A stretch of DNA of 7,874 nucleotides from JBCCTX01 sp039197765. GTDB taxonomy: Bacteria > Bacteroidota > Bacteroidia > J057. Under the pieces are notes generated by a model. The model saw nothing but the letters and a program-made list of their open reading frames with translations. It did no database searches and was not told where the DNA came from. Made by a program: the position numbers and the translations under genes. The DNA is taken from NCBI GenBank assembly GCA_039197765.1, contig JBCCTX010000351.1:1-7874 (forward strand), written 5' to 3'. This document shows positions 5,100-7,874 of this stretch, piece by piece. Position 1 is the stretch's first letter. Each line of letters opens with the position of its first letter.

Positions 5100-6230
5100 T
5101 CATTCCCCCTGCCAAAGTAGCTTGTATAAGCTATCACTAGCTTGTATAAAGGGGGCCTGATACACCTTTTCTTTCCACCTTTCTGAAATCATCGAACTTG
5201 TCTGAATGCGTGCATCAATATCTTGAAAGGTAGGGTTTTCGAACCACATGGGATGGCTTCTCCAGTTGCAATTAATGTAGCTCACTGCCTTGATTACGTC
5301 AGGGTGTTCATCAATTGCCTGAAAGAAGGGAATGAACCATTTGTCCCAAGCTTCTTGTGCCTGTTCTGGATTAGAGAAAATAGTTTCTTTTGTCTTTCCA
5401 TTGGTCTTTACAGTGGGGGTTGATATGGTAGCTGAAGCTTCGGCAATAAAAACGGGCTTTCCGTGGCGCCGAGCAAACGGTATCATTTGGGCTTCATCGA
5501 ACCTGGAGAAAAAGGAATACGCACACCAGTCTACATATTCATCCCCTGGATACCAACTCTCCAACTCTTCCAAGTCTTGTCCCCATCCATGAGATTGCCA
5601 TACATAGGCTACATTTTCTACCCCTAGGGAATCATAGGTTTCCTTAATCTTCCGAAAAGCCACTTTATACAATTCTTTGTCATAATGGTTCCATTCACCC
5701 CCAAATTCATATCCTATTCTGAGAAAGACTGGCCGTTTCCCTAATCCTTTGATCCAATTTCCCAGTCTCAAAACCTGGTCATCATATCTTCCGTTAGCTA
5801 CATCCGCTTCATGATTGACAAACCCGAGTCCGATGGCTAAGGCCATGTTGGCAAAATTAGGGTCTTCCAGCTGCTTACTCATGTTACTCGGAGAATCTCC
5901 CCAGTCATCCGTGCTTTCCAGGCCATCCAATCCTTTCAATTCGTATCCAAAGGAACTATCCCCTTGGGAAAAGTTGGTATACATCGTAAACCCCCCTGGT
6001 CTTTGAAAGTGGTCTAGGTACCCATCATTCCATGGCGCTTCAAGCCCCCCTAACGCTTCCAACTCTTGGCCGATAAACAGGATGCATTTGCCATCTTCGG
6101 GTTCAAATTTTGCACGCTCTCGGCCAACTTTTTCTTCTCCAGGCGGCTTCCCTTGCGTGTGAGAGGTCCCTGGACTACATGCTTGCAAGTATCCTACTCC
6201 CAAACCGATAATCAATACTGTTCTAATCAT
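5100..6230 (-). CDS. GH26-like glycoside hydrolase, lipoprotein (mannanase/xylanase type)
   Basis: This 376-residue protein has a lipoprotein signal with lipobox L-Q-A-C and lipidated Cys18, then a Pro/Gly/Lys-rich linker to about 40. The rest looks like a TIM-barrel retaining glycosidase of clan A. The likely acid/base is Glu175 in FLRIGYEFGGEWNHY (169-183) at the end of strand 4. The likely nucleophile is Glu264 in PVFIAEAS (259-266) at strand 7. Between them DWCAYSFF (234-241) fits strand 6. GH26 covers beta-mannanases and beta-1,3-xylanases; the exact substrate cannot be read here. In typical GH26 a His precedes the acid/base Glu, but here it is Tyr, so this is a divergent member or a related family. 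The gene starts 2 bp after the GH43 stop, so the two are almost surely translated from one mRNA. The lipid anchor places it at the envelope, possibly the cell surface, upstream of GH43 in the pathway. Confidence 0.75.
   Translation of the reverse strand: MIRTVLIIGLGVGYLQACSPGTSHTQGKPPGEEKVGRERAKFEPEDGKCILFIGQELEALGGLEAPWNDGYLDHFQRPGGFTMYTNFSQGDSSFGYELKGLDGLESTDDWGDSPSNMSKQLEDPNFANMALAIGLGFVNHEADVANGRYDDQVLRLGNWIKGLGKRPVFLRIGYEFGGEWNHYDKELYKVAFRKIKETYDSLGVENVAYVWQSHGWGQDLEELESWYPGDEYVDWCAYSFFSRFDEAQMIPFARRHGKPVFIAEASATISTPTVKTNGKTKETIFSNPEQAQEAWDKWFIPFFQAIDEHPDVIKAVSYINCNWRSHPMWFENPTFQDIDARIQTSSMISERWKEKVYQAPFIQASDSLYKLLWQGE
5118..5149. repeat. 12-bp direct repeat in the 3' end of the GH26-like gene
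   Basis: TAGCTTGTATAA occurs at 5118-5129 and 5138-5149, 20 bp apart start to start. Because 20 is not a multiple of three, the two copies are read in different frames of the gene (as part of FIQAS and of SLYKLL). It looks like a small slippage duplication that extended or reshaped the C-terminal tail. Confidence 0.5.
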
Positions 6231-6232
6231 AT

Positions 6233-7828
6233 CTATAAATCTACAGTGAGTTCTTGGTAATCAGCCCATTCAAAATGAGCTGGATGCTTATTACCGGTTA
6301 AATCCTGGCAACAAATTCCTAGAAAAGCTCCGGTAAAGGCGGGGCGATAGCGATCACTTCCGTCCCTAACGTAATCGTCCGAGAGAATACTCCCATCATA
6401 CGCCTTTGAAATCTCTATCCAATTAGCTTCTTCGACCTTATAAGAAAACCTGAGCTTATCTCGATCCCAAATTACCCGAAGGTGTATCTTGCCTGTCGGT
6501 AGGTCAATAGCAGGATCCAACAACTCGGAGTAAGCAAAGTTGTCTGTTTTCGATAGCCTCAGTACCTTACCTTCCCCCTCTATTCCTTTATTTGTCATAT
6601 GGAGGTAATAGTGATGGCCTGTATTGTAATAGCAAACCAGACCGGCCATATGCTGAAAAGAATTTGGAGAAAACTCCATACAAATCGTATAGGAGCAATG
6701 GAAATGCTGCACCCTTCTTGCCAGAAGGCTTTGAGAAAAGGTAGAGCTTAGCGACTCTTGCCCTAAGAGCGTCAGAAATCCAGGATTTTGTTCCCTTAGT
6801 ATCCAATCTTCACTTGTGGAAATACGCAAACTCTGGTAGGAAGGGGGAATCCCTTCTGCAAACCTAACTTTTTCTTGGAAGGGGCCTTCTTTTTTGGAGG
6901 GCAACTCGGGTATGTAAGTGCGTGGAAAAGAGGTATTCCCTTCTAAAAAAGGCCACTCTCCTTCTGGCCAATACAGTTTTTCAATAGCGGTCTCTCTTCC
7001 CAGCGTACATCTTCCAAGTTTACTGAGGGGTCGTCCCGTCAGAAAAACGATATAACAATTCCCCGATTCTGTCCAGACACAGTCTCCATGACCTGTTTTC
7101 TGCAAAGGATGTTCGGGATCTTTAGCTGCTGAAATCAAGGGATTTTGGGGATGTGTTTCATAGGGACCTAGAAGGTTCTTAGAACGAGCTAGAGATACTG
7201 CATGTCCATATTCTGTACCTCCTTCTGCAGTTAAGAGGTAATAATACCCATCACGCTTATACAGGTGTGGACCTTCGGTAATTCCCAGGGGACTTCCCTC
7301 ATAAATGTGATGTACTCTTCCCACCAGACATTTCTTTTTAGAGTTGTATTCTTGAAGCACAATTCCTCCAAAAAACTTCCCGTGCCGATGATCAACTAAC
7401 ATACTTAGGTAGTATTTTTTGCCATCTTCATCGTGAAAGAGGGAACCATCGAAGCCGCTGGCATTTAGAAAGATAGGGGCCGACCAAGGTCCTTCTATAT
7501 GCTTGGCCATTACCAGGTAGTTAGGCGTATCCTTGCACATCCCGTCAAAGCTTTTGACGTTGGAATATACCAGGTAATAGGTGCCCTGGTCATAGCTGAG
7601 GCAAGGTGCCCATACTCCACAGGAATCTGGAATTCCTCTCATATCGAGTTTTTCTACACTATCTAGCGGTCGAGCCACAAGTTCCCAATTTACTAGGTCT
7701 GTGGAATGGAAAATCTGAACGCCAGGAAACCATTCAAAGGTAGAAGTGGCGAGGAAATAATCCTTCCCCACACGGATAATGGAGGGGTCAGGGTGAAAGC
7801 CAGTGAGGATGGGGTTAGTATACGTCAA
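6233..7828 (-). CDS. xynB: GH43 beta-xylosidase / alpha-L-arabinofuranosidase
   Basis: This 531-residue protein matches the length and layout of GH43 beta-xylosidases (subfamily 11 type): a five-bladed beta-propeller (about 1-310) then a C-terminal beta-sandwich (about 325-531). The catalytic set is complete: general base Asp14 (GFHPDPSI), pKa-tuning Asp127 (GFDGSLF), general acid Glu185 (ITEGPHLYK), plus His247 (TGHGD) and Arg278 (LGRETAI), which in the family contact the metal and substrate. It releases xylose or arabinose from the non-reducing end of short oligosaccharides by inversion. No signal peptide is seen, so it is cytoplasmic and needs imported oligosaccharides. The start is TTG: no ATG exists in frame before the stop at 7850-7852, the family normally starts a few residues before NPIL.GFHPDPS, and AAGGA lies 8 nt upstream. 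The stop is 2 bp before the GH26-like ATG. The xynB symbol reflects family usage, not proven specificity. Confidence 0.92.
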   Translation of the reverse strand: MTYTNPILTGFHPDPSIIRVGKDYFLATSTFEWFPGVQIFHSTDLVNWELVARPLDSVEKLDMRGIPDSCGVWAPCLSYDQGTYYLVYSNVKSFDGMCKDTPNYLVMAKHIEGPWSAPIFLNASGFDGSLFHDEDGKKYYLSMLVDHRHGKFFGGIVLQEYNSKKKCLVGRVHHIYEGSPLGITEGPHLYKRDGYYYLLTAEGGTEYGHAVSLARSKNLLGPYETHPQNPLISAAKDPEHPLQKTGHGDCVWTESGNCYIVFLTGRPLSKLGRCTLGRETAIEKLYWPEGEWPFLEGNTSFPRTYIPELPSKKEGPFQEKVRFAEGIPPSYQSLRISTSEDWILREQNPGFLTLLGQESLSSTFSQSLLARRVQHFHCSYTICMEFSPNSFQHMAGLVCYYNTGHHYYLHMTNKGIEGEGKVLRLSKTDNFAYSELLDPAIDLPTGKIHLRVIWDRDKLRFSYKVEEANWIEISKAYDGSILSDDYVRDGSDRYRPAFTGAFLGICCQDLTGNKHPAHFEWADYQELTVDL

Positions 7829-7832
7829 AACA

Positions 7833-7874
7833 TTAGTCCTTATTGAGCTTTAGGCCCATTTTCCTTTTCTTAAA
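7833..7874 (-). CDS. Possible 3' end of an upstream operon gene (cut by the window edge)
   Basis: Upstream of the GH43 start two minus-strand frames are open from the edge. One gives FKKRKMGLKLNKD and stops at 7833-7835, 4 bp before the TTG; the other gives LRKGKWA and stops at 7850-7852. Either could be the C-terminus of an upstream gene in the same operon; the tight spacing of the first fits an operon. Only about 13 codons or fewer are visible, so no function can be given and the call may be chance. Confidence 0.25.
   Translation of the reverse strand, partial: FKKRKMGLKLNKD

Noticed and set aside
5223..6260. Several plus-strand frames of 63-86 codons between 5223 and 6260
   Set aside because: All are antisense shadows of the GH26-like gene and have no family features.
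1..7874. CRISPR arrays, tRNA or rRNA genes, toxin-antitoxin or defence modules
   Set aside because: No regularly spaced repeats, no tRNA-like cloverleaf or rRNA segments and no matching protein motifs were seen; only one integrase remnant hints at mobile DNA.

Overview
The window looks like a chromosomal stretch of a Bacteroidota bacterium (Cytophagia/Flavobacteriia-like). The evidence is an outer-membrane receptor with an N-terminal carboxypeptidase-regulatory-like domain followed by a TonB plug, a matching Bacteroidota-type promoter (TAnnTTTG -7 box with a TTG/TTTG -33 box) in front of the tetR gene, lipoprotein glycosidases, and generally A+T-rich intergenic DNA. The genus cannot be fixed from this sequence alone. 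Nearly all genes lie on the minus strand; a broken integrase on the plus strand is the exception.

Layout in plus coordinates. (1) 1-2247, minus: a small lipoprotein (2247-1888) followed by a large TonB-dependent receptor (1789 to beyond the left edge). The 98-bp gap holds an 18-bp perfect palindrome, a 14-bp stem-loop and an unusually strong Shine-Dalgarno sequence. (2) 2248-3435: a gene-poor stretch, then a tyrosine recombinase on the plus strand. Its catalytic domain is complete, but its N-terminal part is broken by a frame change and an in-frame stop. (3) 3393-4954, minus: a TetR-regulated cluster of TetR regulator, SRPBCC-fold protein and a small membrane protein. The third gene carries an internal TGA and appears cut short where the integrase remnant begins. 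Two near-identical 17-bp operators lie in front of the regulator and over the SRPBCC start codon. (4) 5100-7828, minus: a two-gene carbohydrate operon. It encodes a GH43 beta-xylosidase/arabinofuranosidase without a signal peptide (TTG start) and, after a 2-nt gap, a lipoprotein GH26-like glycosidase. A few bases of an upstream gene may be present at the right edge.

How the parts work together. The GH26-like lipoprotein probably cuts a polysaccharide at the cell envelope, and the cytoplasmic GH43 enzyme probably trims imported xylo- or arabino-oligosaccharides. The TetR cluster is a self-contained autoregulated unit that may act on a lipid or hydrophobic ligand; this is inferred from the SRPBCC fold and membrane partner only. 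The receptor and lipoprotein at the left are likely co-expressed surface proteins with unknown substrate.

The most interesting signals are the duplicated TetR operator with a promoter predicted to give a leaderless tetR mRNA, and the decayed third gene of that cluster abutting a decayed integrase. Next come the divergent GH26-like catalytic motif and the perfect but oddly close Shine-Dalgarno sequence before the receptor. I did not find a clear new defence or mobile system.
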